The translations under genes were made by a program, and so were the position numbers. This document shows positions 38,837-51,704 of a stretch of DNA of 64,000 bases, piece after piece. The stretch spans positions 4,071,501-4,135,500 of the forward strand of contig JASJOG010000002.1 in NCBI GenBank assembly GCA_030142905.1. Reading direction: 5' to 3'. The notes beneath the pieces were generated by a model. It was not told the origin of the DNA. It was given only the letters and a program-made list of their open reading frames with translations, and ran no database searches. How positions within the stretch are numbered: position 1 is the first letter of the stretch; each line of letters begins with the position of its first letter. This DNA is from Heliopora coerulea. Its lineage: Eukaryota > Cnidaria > Anthozoa > Scleralcyonacea > Helioporidae.

Positions 38837-41599
38837 CCGAAGAATTTTGATAAATTTGAGTACGGTAAATGTTCGATTTAACGATCCGGCCGAATTAGCG
38901 CTCCCTTAATGAATGCAAACAAGGATTAATCACCCCTGGAGTGCTTTTAAGACATCACTGGCAAATATAATCAGCAATACACATCGGGACGGACTCGGTG
39001 GTTGACGAGTAATAACCTTATGTTGTTGATAGTGAATGCTCTGGCACACAAATTGATATTCTCTTGACTTCACTTTAAAATGTTGATAATCTCTTGCCTT
39101 CACTTTATAAATTGGGATTTTTGCCAATATTATCTTATTTGAACTGATGATACTAAAGTAATACTGTCGAAATCGTCTTGGATTTTCATTAAATGTTTGT
39201 TTTTATGTTACTGTATGAACAAGATGTTATTGATTCAAATAAGCGTTCCTCCCAATTTAGCATCCCTACTATAAGCGTGAAAAAATTAAGTGCCCCGGGT
39301 GCTAATTCGAACATTTCCCGCATGCATTTTACGTGAATGAAATTTTGTATATGCGGACAGTCGAACCATTGTAAAGCTAACAGATGAGAAATATATCGCA
39401 CTATCTGTTGATAGTTAGCTCTGTCGGCGCGAAAGTTGTTATGACCTTTTATTGTTAAATCTATTAAAAATAGGTGCATACTGCTTTACGTATTTTCTTG
39501 TATCTTTTAAGTGGGCTGACTGGGCTGGACATCTTACAAATTATGATTAGGGTAATATTTATTTTTTCGTAAAGTGAACGGTGGATGGCGAAAATAGATG
39601 TAATTCTGTCTTATGTAAGTATATGTTAGGTTAGTTGAATCCGTAGTTTGCTTACGACGTCGTATAGACTATGTTATTGGAACTAAAGCAAAAGTAGAAC
39701 TTAAGTTGCTATTATTGTATGTAGAAGCAACGTGGCTGTTGGATCTTAGCTTGACTCATTTCAAACAACCAGTTATGTGAAAACATTGTGCCACATGTAA
39801 TATGTCGTAGGTATTTTTAATAATTAAACAGTAACACAAAACAAATATCAAGGTTTCACTGGTTGGCAGTTATTTTTTTTTACCCATTATGACGATTTAG
39901 ACGGTTTTCTGTGCAATGCACCGAAGCCATTTGGAAAACAATAGAATAAACCAGGTTAACCACATAATTAGGGTTTGGTAAGTTAATCGAGTAATCCATT
40001 TGCCGTAATCCATAATCCATTTGCCGTCTTTTCTTATTTTTGCCTGTGCATGAGTGCGCTGCTCCCAAGGCAAAGAACCAAGATTTTGTAACTGTGATGC
40101 CTGGTATACGTATTGCGTGCTTTTTAAGTTTTTATTACGTATTACGTTATTACGTGTAAAGTTTCTGGATCTTAAACTTAATGCATTAAAAACGTAATAT
40201 CATTACCAAAGTACCATATTTGCCACCAACATTGATCATTGGTGCTGTACATATGTTTTGTCGTCGTAAGAACCAATACCAATTGCAACCCTCGTTCACT
40301 TATGTCCTTGTAGCTTAATGGTTAGAGAATCTTACTATCGATTTGAAGGTTACGAATTCGATTTATCCAACACGAAATCAAAAGTCCTAAAAATAGCTCG
40401 TAAGCATGCGTACTAAAACAAGACCCAAGACTCTTGTCTTCGCGGGTTACACCACGTTTTTAATCGCTACATATTTTCCTTAAAATGGTATTCAGGAGGG
40501 GGACGTTTAGAGAAAACTGGTATGCCAGCAATGAAAAGGTCTGTCTCGTTATCTCACTTGGGACAAAGTTTAGTACATGGTATTCGGTGGTACTGCGATC
40601 GACTGAGGACAGCCGACTGGTTTATATAGGCATTATTATCAGTTGAACATACTCATCGCTAAATAAAGAAACTTTCTCCTTCTTTAAAAAAATTTCTCGC
40701 TGTGATACTGTTCCAAATTTCTATTTATGTGAATCACTAACCATTAAAATGAAATTATATGTTTTCAACTAATTCCATTCAGTGATAAACGGTACACTGT
40801 TAACGTTCGCTTAAAGAATTGCTAAAGCTATTAATTATTTGTAGATATACCAGCCCGCTAGCACTCTTTGCATAACATCCCCCTGGTCCGATGAAACGTA
40901 TTTCCACTGAGCGTAACGTTTAGAAAAAAAAATGAAGAAATAAAATTAGCTTTTTCTGTCATTTCATTCCCTTTTAAGGCAACTAAATACAATTTCTTAA
41001 TTGAAAAGGAGAAAACATGCAAGTTTGTTCGTAAAAAATGTGCATAAATACTTAGCAGAAGAATATCATGCCTGGAAAACGAGATTAAAATATTAAATAA
41101 GCTTTCCATTTTCCCTCTGTCACTCGATAGGGAAGATACTTAAAGACATGGACAAGCGAAATTTCTCAAGCGATATTAGATATTCATAGCACTTCAAACA
41201 ATTGGGTGGCTTAATTTATGTGACATGGACGTATTAAGAAATGTAATATAACCACGAGCTAAGGTACCAGAAAACTACAAACCCAGACATAAACCTAATC
41301 GATGGTTAGAGCAATAGGTATGCAAACAAAATTTGAATATTGCATTTAGTAGTCGTTTGAAAATATACAGTATATCTAGAAATAATTTATAAATGCAATA
41401 CACTGTATTTAGAAATAATTTCTATAACAGTAAAAGGACTTACTGTAGCGCTTCCAAGTAAAATGTGTATTCCTTTACATAACTACTACAGCCTTAATCT
41501 TCTTACTTAAACTTAAACTAGAAACTTTGAGAAATAAAAACCCCGGTTGGATTCAATAACAAGATAACTTCACGACAAATCAAATCCTAGGTTAGTATA
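38837..41599. other. downstream region, no gene recognised
   Basis: After the stop codon I see no clear AATAAA within the first 100 bases. The stretch is AT-rich with no recognisable coding motif. A degraded tRNA-like sequence lies near 40,309. Confidence 0.35.
40309..40382 (+). repeat. tRNA-like sequence (pseudogene or SINE head)
   Basis: TAGCTTAATGGTTAGAG resembles an internal A box and GGTTACGAATTCGATT resembles a degraded B box about 40 bp later. The stems do not pair well, so it is not a working tRNA. A tRNA-derived SINE head is possible. Confidence 0.35.
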
Positions 41600-41742
41600 G
41601 GTAATAGCATGGTTTCGAGTACAATTTGGACAAAACGCACTCACAGAAGGACGAAAACGAAGGACGAGTGCTATTTGAGGTCTTCCAGAAACTCACGTTT
41701 GGGTGTTTCAGTGTAAATTGTACTAGAAACCACGCTATTACC
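41600..41742. mobile_element. small inverted-repeat element (MITE-like)
   Basis: The left arm from 41600 (GGTAATAGCATGGTTTC and onward) is inverted at the right end (GAAACCACGCTATTACC, to 41742), about 30 bp per arm with few mismatches, 143 bp overall. No clear target duplication was seen. Confidence 0.65.
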
Positions 41743-42209
41743 AATTCATCACATACATGAAAAATTAATACAATGCCAAAAAAATGTAATTCAGTGCTAA
41801 AAGAAGTAGTGTAAATTATTATTATTGCAACTCGCACACCACCCAATTGCGGACAGTGAAAGGGTCTTAGCCTGTTACGGGCGCCCAGCATCCCACCAGG
41901 AAAGGCTGCAACAGACATTGCACATTTCAGGGAACTTGGGGGAAAAGGAATTTATATTAAAATGGATTTTAAGAAACACCCACGAGGCCAGCCCTTACTC
42001 GCCTAGCTTATTCAGTCAGGAATGAGTAAGGGATGTACAGCCCTCTAAAGTCCCGGAAAGTACTCCCAGATGCGTATATCCAGTTTGACCTTAACATTAC
42101 TCTCTTGCACTTCCAACCAGTTAAGGTCAGTTTAGGCGTGCCACTGCAAGGGTTAAATCTGAATATTGTTTTATTCTTAGACTAATGGTGATCCGTTTCA
42201 GCATTTAAA

Positions 42210-42210
<1 letters not shown>

Positions 42211-42245
<35 letters not shown>
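42211..42245. repeat. (ATT)n microsatellite
   Basis: Pure ATT run; further ATT runs at 42,314-42,335 and 42,411-42,427. It lies beyond the 3' end of a - strand LINE. Confidence 0.95.
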
Positions 42246-42429
42246 GAGGAATATCAGATCATACGAGCCAATGAGGTCGTTTAGCCCAAATTGCCATATT
42301 ATGCCAAAGTGGGATTATTATTATTATTATTATTTCTTGACTTAACCAAATATACAATGATACTCTAATTACAAAAAAAAAAGGAAAAACTATAACCTAG
42401 GGCATATTGTATATTATTATTATTATTTT

Positions 42430-44506
42430 AATTTAAAATACTCAGCTTAGATGGTCGCTGGTCACATGTTAGTACGCTGAGAGCAAGCTGTATCTCACAG
42501 CCTTAGGCCTCAAGCACATTTCGCAGAATCCTTGCAGACCCGAGTAGTGTTGCTTTCTGCAGGAGTTCGATCTTTGTTGGAATTCCAATCTTCCTGAGGT
42601 ATTTGGTAAGGTTCTTGGTAATCATACCTAGTGAACCAACCACCACTGGAACCACACGCGTTTTGATGTCCCATAGACGTGCAATTTCTCTTCTAAGGTC
42701 CTGGTACTTTTGGATCTTCTCTTTTTCTTTTGCTGCAATATTAGCATCTGCAGGCACAGCAATGTCAATTACTATGCAGTCATTCTCTTTCCTGTTTACC
42801 AGTACAATGTCCGGTCTCCGGGCTTCAATTTCGCAATCCGTCTGGATGGTAAAGTCCCACAGCATTTTTATAGTAGCATTTTCAATGACTGCTTCCGGCT
42901 TGTGTTCGTACCATTTCTCTTCGACGTCAAGTCCACGCTGTTTTGCGATTGCCCAGTGCACAATCCTGGCAACGTTGTCATGTCGATCTTTACATTGAAT
43001 CTGTGCCATCTTTACATTGAATCTGTACACAACAAGTAGCCCACCATCTCGTCTTTCACACCACACATTCTACATAAAGGAGATAGCTGCTGTTTCTCGA
43101 TTTTTTCTTTGAACGCATCAATTCTCAATGCTTGATCTTGGGCGGCTGTGATTAGACCCTCGGTCTCCTTTTTTAAGTCTCCTCTCATCATCCAGTCCCA
43201 CGATGCCCCATCCCTGACATCTTCCGTTTGACGTAAGATCTTACCATGTAATGTCTTAGCCTTCCAGTCCTCTTGTCTTTTTCTCCTCTTCCATTCTTTG
43301 AAATGCTCGGCAGTCTCATCTTCCTCCGAGTTTGATAAACTCCCATTCCTCACCCCCCCAAGCAGCGCTTCCTCACTTTTCAGGACATAATTGGACAGGC
43401 CTATCTCTTCAGCACGTACGCAGTCCTCAACTCCAATCAGCCCACGACCACCACATCGTCTTGGAAGGTACAAGCGGTCAGCACTTGCTCGAGGGTGTAG
43501 CATTCCATAGATTGTCATCCGTTTCCTTGTCTTCCTGTCCATGTTCTCCAGCTAAGCTTTAGACCAGTTCACTATCCCGGTTCCATAACGTAGGACTGGC
43601 ACTGCCCATGTGTTCAAGGCTAGTATGGTGTTCCTTCCATCTAACTTAGATTTTAAAACCTTCTTCGGTCTGTGGAAGTACTCACTGGTCAGCGCTTCCT
43701 TCATTTTGTCGTGAAGCAGATCGTCGTACTCAAGGACCCCGAGATACTTGTATCCATCATCCTCTACCGTTTTCATCTGTCGCCCCTCTGGGAGGTCAAT
43801 TCCTTCAGATTTCACAACCTTTCCTCTCTTTAAAACGAGTACACCACACTTCTTAAGGCCGAACTCCATGCCGATATCACTGCTGACTATCAGGACAGTG
43901 TTCACTAAAGAGTCAATTTCACGCTCATCTTTTCCATACAGCTTTAGGTCGTCCATGTATAACAGATGGTTAATGGACCCAGCATCCTTTCCTAGTTGGT
44001 ATCTTCTTTTGCAGCTTCGCAAGACAATCGACAGCGGTATCAAGCAGATGACAAACAACAGGGGTGATAGACTGTCGCCCTGGAAAATACCTCGTTGAAT
44101 TTTGACTTCCCCTAAAGTTTGGCCATTTGATGTAAGCACCGTCTTCCAATTTTGCATGTTCTCTCGTACTAATCGCTGGATATTAGTAGCTATTCCAGTA
44201 AGTTCCAGCGTTTCCAGAAGCCAGGAATGAGGCACCATGTCGTAAGCCTTACAATAGTCAATCCACGCCATCGCCAGATTCGTTTTTCTACGCTTACAAT
44301 TCCGTAGTACCATTTTATCTATGAGGAGTTGGTCTTTAGTCCCCCTTGAACGTTTCCGGCACCCTTTTTGTTCCTCAGGAAGTAAGTGTCTAGTCTCAAG
44401 ATGGTCGTACATTTTTTCCGAAAGCATTCCGCTGAGTAATTTCCACATAAGTGGAAGACATGTTATGGGCCGGAAGTTTTCCACAGCATTTTCCAGTGAC
44501 GGATCC

Positions 44507-44507
<1 letters not shown>
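42430..44507 (-). pseudogene. LINE with restriction-like endonuclease (R2/R4/NeSL/Hero type)
   Basis: Read from 44,507 downward. RT begins [19 protein letters not shown], then [60 protein letters not shown] and [14 protein letters not shown] (YMDD near 43,960). A stop at 43,552 and shifts follow. The next block has LPRRCGGRGLIGVEDCVRAE and a CxxC zinc knuckle (LCRMCGVKDE) near 43,075. The end (42,503-43,010) has ARIVHWAIAKQRG, KWYEHKPEAVIENA, EARRPDIVLV and CIVIDIAVPAD, the PD-(D/E)XK-like nuclease of RLE-type LINEs. These enzymes usually insert at specific sequences. The 5' part upstream of RT is missing and the element abuts (ATT)n at both sides. Confidence 0.87.

Positions 44508-44557
<50 letters not shown>
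44508..44557. repeat. (ATT)n microsatellite
   Basis: About 16 ATT units at the junction of two - strand LINEs. It produces an artificial poly-Asn start in the frame that crosses it. Confidence 0.95.
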
Positions 44558-44558
<1 letters not shown>

Positions 44559-44569
44559 ACATTTTAACA

Positions 44570-46600
44570 AGATAGGCATTTCATTTTTGAATTGCTGTTA
44601 TTAACATGTATCCTGTGTATAAGAAAAAGAACTTTCAATAAAATATATCGTAAAATAGATGTTACAAGTCACAAATTTACGTACAATTAAAATAGTTAAA
44701 AATAATTAAAAACAATTTAATGTAAAAATGTATCAAAATTAGCTAAAATTTTTAAAATAATTGTCAACAGCTTGAACAAATATATCTAATTTATCAATCC
44801 TACGGATATCTAATGGAAGTTCATTAAAGATATGAGCAGCTTGATAGAAAAAGGCTTTATGAGTGCTTTGTGATTTAGTCTTTGGTAATCTCAAACTACA
44901 TTGGTTGTTACTCGTTGAAGAATGGTAATCTATTAGGTCAAAGTAATTATTAAAATTTTCACAAAGTTTTCCTTTTAATGAGTTAAAAACAAGGATGGCA
45001 CAACGTCTTTTCCGATAATCTTCGATCCATCTTATCTTGATAATAGTCTTCGTTTTTATCTGCGTGGTACAGGATTATCCGTTTGGCACGTTCTCCTAGT
45101 CGTTTGAAACCCATACTCGTCATCTCACTCGGTTGGAAACAGGTAATGGAACAGTATGTCATTAGGGGAAGTATCATGTATTCGTATATGCACTCAGCTG
45201 CATAAATAGAACTGTTTCTGATCCTCAGTAACATTCTCAATCTTCCAGATGCTTTCTTATACATTTTATCCATATATTCAGTGAGCAGTAGATTGCGGTC
45301 TAGTAGAATACCCAGGTATTTGTATGACTGCGTGCTAGTAATCAAGGTATTTCTGTAGTATATAGTAAGTTCAATCACTTTAGATAGACGTTTACTGGAA
45401 ACAAATAGCATTGATTCCGTTTTTCCTTTACCAAGTTGAATAACCAATTCGTTTTCATAAACCCAGTCCGATAAACCCTTGATATTAGCAGATAATTTCT
45501 CTTGAATTCTATTTTTATCAGTATCAGTCACACAGAGTACAGTGTCATCAGCGTACATAATCAATTTCAACTGCTGAAGGTAGTTTTCCATGTCGTTAAC
45601 GTACATAAGGGATAAAAGAGGGCCAAGAATTGATCCCTGCGGGACCTCACCTGACACAAACCTAAAATCAGACAGCTTTCCATTATAATAGAACGCTTGT
45701 TTACGCATAAATAAATAGTTGGTAAACCATTCAAGTTCAGTTCCTTTGATCCCACACGAAGACGATTTCCTCAATAGCTTTCTGTGGCTTTCAAAAAAGC
45801 TTTCAAAAGCTTTACTGAAATCAATAAATACGGCGTCTGCAAGTTCTCCTTCATCAATTGACTTACGTAGATTGTCGGTAAAAATGTAACTGCCAGTTTG
45901 GTGCCCCGTTTAGATATGAAACCAAACTGGTATTTTGAGAGCATATGATGATCTTCTAGGTACATGATGAACTGTTTGTGGACCAATTTTTCTAAGAGGT
46001 TAGAAACTGATGACAAGACAAATATGGGACCGTAGTTGTTAAATATTGATTTATCTCCTGATTTAAACACAGGTGTGATTTTACCCTGCTTAAAATCAGA
46101 AGGGAATACTCGAAACAGATTAAATATATAAGCTAATGGAGCACCAATAATGACTGCAACGTCCTTCATTAGATTCACTGGTAAGCCATCCAGACCAGGA
46201 GCTTTATTTCTCGTCAATCTTTTAAGCTCACTAAGGACTTCACGCACAGAAACAAGTCTAAAAGTAAAACGATTTAACGTGTTTGATGAAATGCATCCAC
46301 GTGGCGCAAAGCTCCAAATAAAATCTGAAAGGACATTCCAGTTCGTTTTAAGATATGCAGCTACAGTGGAAAAATACTAGCAAAATTCATCTCCTATGTC
46401 ACGCTCATCAGTGGCCGTACTTCCATTTATAAAGAATCCTGTGGTAGGGGTATTAACAGGGGCTGTTGATGGGTAAATTTGCTTTAATACTTTCCAGAAC
46501 CGATCTGTTTTGGAAAGATTTTCGTTGAATTGGTTGCGATGAAAATTGTCTTTAGCTTATTTAATTGTCAACATTTCTTTGCACTGTGTTGCCATGAAGT
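44570..46600 (-). pseudogene. APE-type LINE RT region, 5'-truncated
   Basis: The upstream end (about 46,400-46,600) reads weakly as the linker (FWKVLKQIYPS). 45,771-46,247 shows LTRNKAPGLDGLPVNLMKD, QGKITPVFKSGDKSIFNNYG and YQFGFISKRGT. A frameshift near 45,900 lies in the KAF region. 44,983-45,774 has GEVPQGSILGPLL, YADDTVLC near 45,540, SYKYLGILLDRNLLLTEY and LMTYCSITCFQPSE. It is CR1/L2- or jockey-like. The 3' end lies near 44,570 against (ATT)n. Inactive. Confidence 0.85.
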
Positions 46601-46727
46601 TGCACAGCTTTCAGCCAGTCAAAACTGTGAAATTTGTTTATGCATAATATTTATTCATCGTGTGCATGGCAAGTTATGCTATCGACATAAATGTATGTCC
46701 GGGCGTTAACGTGTACACTCTAAATTT

Positions 46728-47175
46728 CGCGGTGTTCAGCGAACACTTACACCTTTTGCTGTTATTAATGCCAACGTCAAACTCATTAACGCAAAAATAC
46801 ATTCATTTTATTCAATCGAGATTCACTAGCGTAGATACGCAACCATTTGCATCAAAGGGCATTCCATAGCGCCAACAGACGACCATTAACACCACTCTAC
46901 TGCACATTAGGGATAATAAAATTTCAATTAGGCCAGGTATTTCTCTTGCGTAATTGAAATTTTGTTGTCCCTAATGTATAGTAGAATGGTGTTAATGGTC
47001 GTCTGTTGGCGGCATAGAATACCCTTTGATGCAAATGGTTGCGTATCTACGCTAGTGAATGTCGATTGGATAAAATGAATGTATTTTTGCGTTAATGAGT
47101 TTGAGGTTGGCGTTAATGATGGTATATTTTCTGGTAATGAACAGCAAAAGGTGTAGTAGGTGCAAAATCACACGA
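46728..47175. repeat. foldback repeat, two arms of about 215 bp
   Basis: 46,728-46,940 and 46,944-47,175 are inverted copies with about 90% match by eye, meeting almost without spacer. The outer edge carries ACACCTTTTGCTGTT. Shared inner blocks include AACCATTTGCATCAAAGGG and GCCAACAGACGACCATTAAC. A third copy is at about 51,705-51,925. Confidence 0.85.
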
Positions 47176-47177
47176 AA

Positions 47178-47470
47178 TTGGTGTAAAAGGGTAATTTACA
47201 CATGGAAAGTGTATATTTACACTTTGAAAGCTTAAGTTTACACTTGACAAGACTATTTTTACACTGTTGTTTTGGCTCGACACTTGGTCGGTGTAAACGA
47301 TAATATTGGTCATTCAACACAGTTTTGAGGTAAATGTTCACCAAAATGTGGTAGGTCAACACTACAAAGTGCAGCTTTACACCGGTGTGAGGGTAGCAAA
47401 ACACATGTTTCGTGTACACAGCAGCTTCTTCTGATAGTGGTCAAGTGTGAATCAACACAGGAATAGTGGA
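47178..47470. repeat. region rich in GTGTAAA/TTTACAC motifs
   Basis: About ten copies of GTGTAA or its complement in 250 bp. A similar stretch (GGTGTAAAATGGTAAT) is at 51,043-51,130, which suggests a shared repeat family with the foldback. Confidence 0.55.
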
Positions 47471-47479
47471 TGTCAACGC

Positions 47480-50400
47480 CTATACAGGTATGTGTATGTG
47501 TGATGTTTGTTTGGCATCTGGAACAATATAAGCTTCCTTATAAACTGTTGCAGCTTACATAAAATATTTCTTTTCAGGAATACGTGCATGACTAATATGT
47601 GTTGCATACTCTACCTGCCATTAAGAAAAAGCTATCCATAGATCAGTATAAAAAGCTTTACACGGCATAACTCCGTTTTCTTGGTAAGGAAAATAAAATG
47701 TCTGAATCAAGAAAACTATTTCTTTTTAAGGAAAAAAATATCGTATGAAATATTTCCCGTGGTCATCTTATGAAAAGTAATACTTCGTAAAATAATGAAA
47801 ATTATTATTTAAATGAAGGAGAGATTTTTTGAAGTAAGAATATTTTGAGTTTTAATGAACAGATATTAAATTTTACACCTGAGAAACGAAAGGCAAATGA
47901 AAGGCTCATAAGATTTGCAGCTCTAACAGCTCAAACATTTGCGATCTAAGAGGAACATGATGCAACTTTCCTTACATGCGTGATCTTTCATCACTAGTGT
48001 CTGTTCAATTCTTTTTTCAATTGTACTATAATATATTTAATAAGAAACGTGGGATTTTTCTTTGTTCAACATGTAGTTACAATTTTTACAAATCACTCGT
48101 CTTTGCTTTGTTTCGGCCATTATTCGAAGCCTTGAGCAACAGCACTATTAATGCATCTTCGAACAAAATCCGCTCTCAAAGAGTTTTTTGGCATTTATTG
48201 TGCTAATGTTATTCTCAACGCAATTGTTTGGTTTTTTGTTTCTTGGTTTCTACGTAAGCCGCTACCTTGGAAAAGAAAAAAGGACCCTTAAAATCAGAGA
48301 AGAAATATCGAAAGGAAAGACATTGCTTATTACACTTCTTTCAATGTGGTCTATACTAAGAAATTGTTTTGCCTCGATTACTCTGGTTTAGACTTCATGC
48401 TCCGTGAAATATGTAACTAACATCTGATAAAAATTACAACCGCGCTGGTCTCAGCCAGAAAACCCCCGTATGAGAAAAATATGTCTCGAAGAGTGTTGAG
48501 AAGATTAAGCTTGGAATGTCAGGCCTCTCAGAAACCTTGACAAGCTAGAGAAACTTCTCAAATCTCTGAAGCTATAGAATGTTTCTCTCTTCTATGTATT
48601 CTTGCTCATGCATCTCGGTGTTTGTTGGCTGTAAAATCATAGATAGGTTTATGTGTTTTTTTCTACTTGCTTTTGTTTTTTACCGTTCACAAAAATACGC
48701 AAAACTAATTTTGTATACTAAAAGATCACTCAAGCCTACAATTAATTTTTACAAACTTAAAAGTTTATGTAACTGATCTAGTCATTCACTTGTCTTATTG
48801 AGGGATACCACGAGAGCTTTTCTTTTAAGCACTCTACAATGACGAGCAAAATCGTTCAATGCTTATCAGCTCTGGACTTTCTTTACAATTGTTTTTCGGC
48901 GATTTATCTTTGTTGACGTCTGTTTTGAAGCATTTAACTTTCTCGCGTCTCTAATCTCGCTCCTGACAACTCTCCATACTACTTGAAATACGTGTACGCA
49001 ACAAACCCTCGCCCATCCTTCCAATACACCTCGCGAGAATCCAAGTAACATTGATAATTTTTCAAACTTGCCAAAAAGACAAATCGTCCTTACTATAACT
49101 GGAAGAGGTAATGCAATAAAGAAAACACAATATTTGGCCACAAGTATTAACAACCCAAACTGGAAATTATTTTACATTTAAACTGCTTGTCGTCACATTT
49201 ACGTTTAAAATTTCTATGCTGTTTTATTAAAACAAAACATTTGGTGAGAATAACCGTTAACGGTTTAATAAATGATAAGAGATCCATTCTGACAATTCTA
49301 CTGCTTATCAATGGATGTTCATAGCAAGACCCTGCATTAATTGCGATCTTGAGATATGTCGAGTCGTTTTCCAATCAAACTTTTCACTCATTTTGCTTTA
49401 AAGAAAGATTTTTTATTAGATAGCGAGGCTTTCCGTCTTAAAACTGGATCATTCTCAAAGGTTACCGGTCGGATACCAGTATCACGGACAGCTCATGAGT
49501 GAAATATTTTTTATGATATTTTTTGTCTTAAAAAACTGGTAATTCTATATTATCTCAAAGTTGGTTAAAAATGTCTATTAGAAGTGCTACGAAGAAGATT
49601 TATGCTAGATATTCATCCGGAGGTACAACACTTCATTGACGAAGATGAAACGACTTACGAAACGGACGAAATAAACAAAGAAAACATGAATGAGTTCTGT
49701 ATTTTTATCGCTGACCAAAATTCGAAAAATACAAAACATAAAACAAAATACGACGAGCAAACCTTGTGCAAGTTTTGTCGAAAGAAGAACGAGAAGAGGG
49801 AAGTAAAAGACGTACTTTTTCCACGGTAAAACATCAATAAAAAAGAAAAATGACGTACAAACCTGCAACTTTTGCGTATTTTCAACTAAGTATTCAGTGG
49901 CACCTCAATAGAAAGGGTTCAACGGTAAATTTACACAAAGACGACTTTAAACTTTCTTGAGAGGTTTTAAAATCCTGATGAAAGCATTACTGATCGAATA
50001 CGGTAAAGGTCATCATGTGCACATGATGACCTTTAATGTATCATGTACAAAGGTCATCATGTACAAAAGGTCATCATGTAAAAGGTCATCATGTACAAAG
50101 GTCATCAAGCTCCTCAAAACAATTCCGTTCGCTAAACTTGTATTTCAAAGCTACTCGTTTCAGACGTACCTGTGATTGTGTAGCTCAGGTAGATCGCTGC
50201 CAGAACGTGAAAAGTCTCGAGAATTATGCAAATCAGCATCTACTCAAATTCTGCGAAGTATGTCGTTTACACTTAGTCGCTGTGCAAATGTCCTGACCGC
50301 AAGTGAGCTCCCTTACGCCTTTTATTCATATTTATCTGAAAGAACCAAGACAAAGCGTTGCTGCAACAAATGAACAGTTTTAATAATGCATATTCCAAGG

Positions 50401-51690
50401 AGGTAACTTCGAGAACTCCTCTTTCAAGTCATAAATTGTCTAGTTACTAAGATGGCCTCCAAAAGTGAAACCAGCCGCAAGCACCAAGAAAGCCTTTTCG
50501 TTTGCCGGTCTTAAATCATTTACTGGCTTCAGTGTTCAAATGATGTAAACAACGTCTGAGAGATCTATAAAACGGAAAAAAGAACGAGACCAAACCGATT
50601 TGCTTCTGTACGGACCTAAGTAACCTAAGGTTTGGTCAACAACATACCAGTCCCTGAGCTTGCACGCGGCAATCTTGAGTGTGCGGGATCCATGGATATA
50701 TACCTGTATATATATATATATAAACATAGATACACAATACGAAAATTTTCCTCCCTAGTCACCACGCGTGCAAAAGGACTCGACGCACGTCGAGATTAGT
50801 ACCCTCGCACCGCGCTTCGCGGGGTGGGAGAGGGGATAAACGAACCTGCGTTGAGAGACCTAGGTACGAGACAGAAGTGTATGCAAATTTTGCATCAAAA
50901 ACATTTTATTGTTGCCATTTAAAGCTCATACATTTACCAAAACTCGCGCGCGCCAGCTATGAGACGAAAACTTCTAAAAAACTTTGCTGTAAATCTCGCG
51001 GTGTTGTATGGACAATTAAAAAGGCGTAACAGTACATCAATTTGGTGTAAAATGGTAATTAACACCTTATCATTGTAACTTAACGCACCACAAATGTACT
51101 TATACACCAAGATTGCGTTCTACACTCGATGGGTATTAAACTTCTAATTATCTTAACACATGCATACTCAACTTTGATACAAATATTAGAAGGTTTTGCA
51201 CAACAATAAAGAATGTCAATGAACGATCATCTCCATCTTTGGAATCTCCAGTAAGTTAAGTTGGCACACGTTAATTTTTATTGTTCAAAAAAATAAATCT
51301 GGTATTACATCGAATTGATCAACGAAGAATCGTCATTTCTTCTTTGGGATGTCTAGTAACTTTCAACCAGTCAACGGTTTTATAATCCTTAGTATCAGGT
51401 CGATCAAGTGTCCGTACCTTCTCCCTCTCTGAACACCAAGAATGATGCTGGACTACTCGGTTCATTCGTATTTGGTCATCAGAGATCCCTCTCACGTTTG
51501 TCTAAGTAAAGAATAAACCAATAAGTGCACAGTAACTTGTCTTTAGTAATCTCTAACTGCTAATCGCTAAACTGTAACCTCCGGATAGAAAAGACCCTAT
51601 TCAGTTTTGGAACAGTTTTCAGGCTGTAAATGAGCACTATAATGCAGTGAAAAGAAATGTTGAGGGGTCACGAATATTCTAAAGTTAACT
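47480..51690. other. 4.2 kb without a recognised gene
   Basis: Several short frames with no known motif. The least repeat-like is on the + strand at 49,569-49,829: about 85 residues, rich in Asp, Glu and Lys, with CKFCRKKNEK near its end. I cannot name it. A 16-18-bp tandem array lies at 50,004-50,104, (TA)n near 50,706, and GTGTAAA-type repeats near 51,040. Confidence 0.35.
50004..50104. repeat. AGGTCA-containing tandem repeat with 32-bp palindrome
   Basis: AGGTCA occurs at 50007, 50051, 50068, 50083 and 50099, each followed by TCATG-like sequence. A perfect 32-bp palindrome at 50004-50035 adds an inverted TGACCT. AGGTCA is the half-site bound by many nuclear receptors, but a simple tandem repeat explains it equally well. 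Confidence 0.8.
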
Positions 51691-51704
51691 ATGATCTTTT
51701 TCGT

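Noticed and set aside
42503..43066. Stand-alone host nuclease gene
   Set aside because: It lies in order after an RT and zinc knuckle on the same strand and matches the RLE domain of LINEs.
44500..44562. Poly-Asn protein start
   Set aside because: Caused by the (ATT)n microsatellite; the real RT similarity begins after it.
48866..49374. Two - strand frames with hydrophobic starts as membrane proteins
   Set aside because: Hydrophobicity follows from T-rich DNA; no family pattern or splice support.
49569..49829. Small acidic protein with a CKFC motif as a gene
   Set aside because: A single CxxC, no second pair, no clear splice sites or start; kept only as a note in the region entry.
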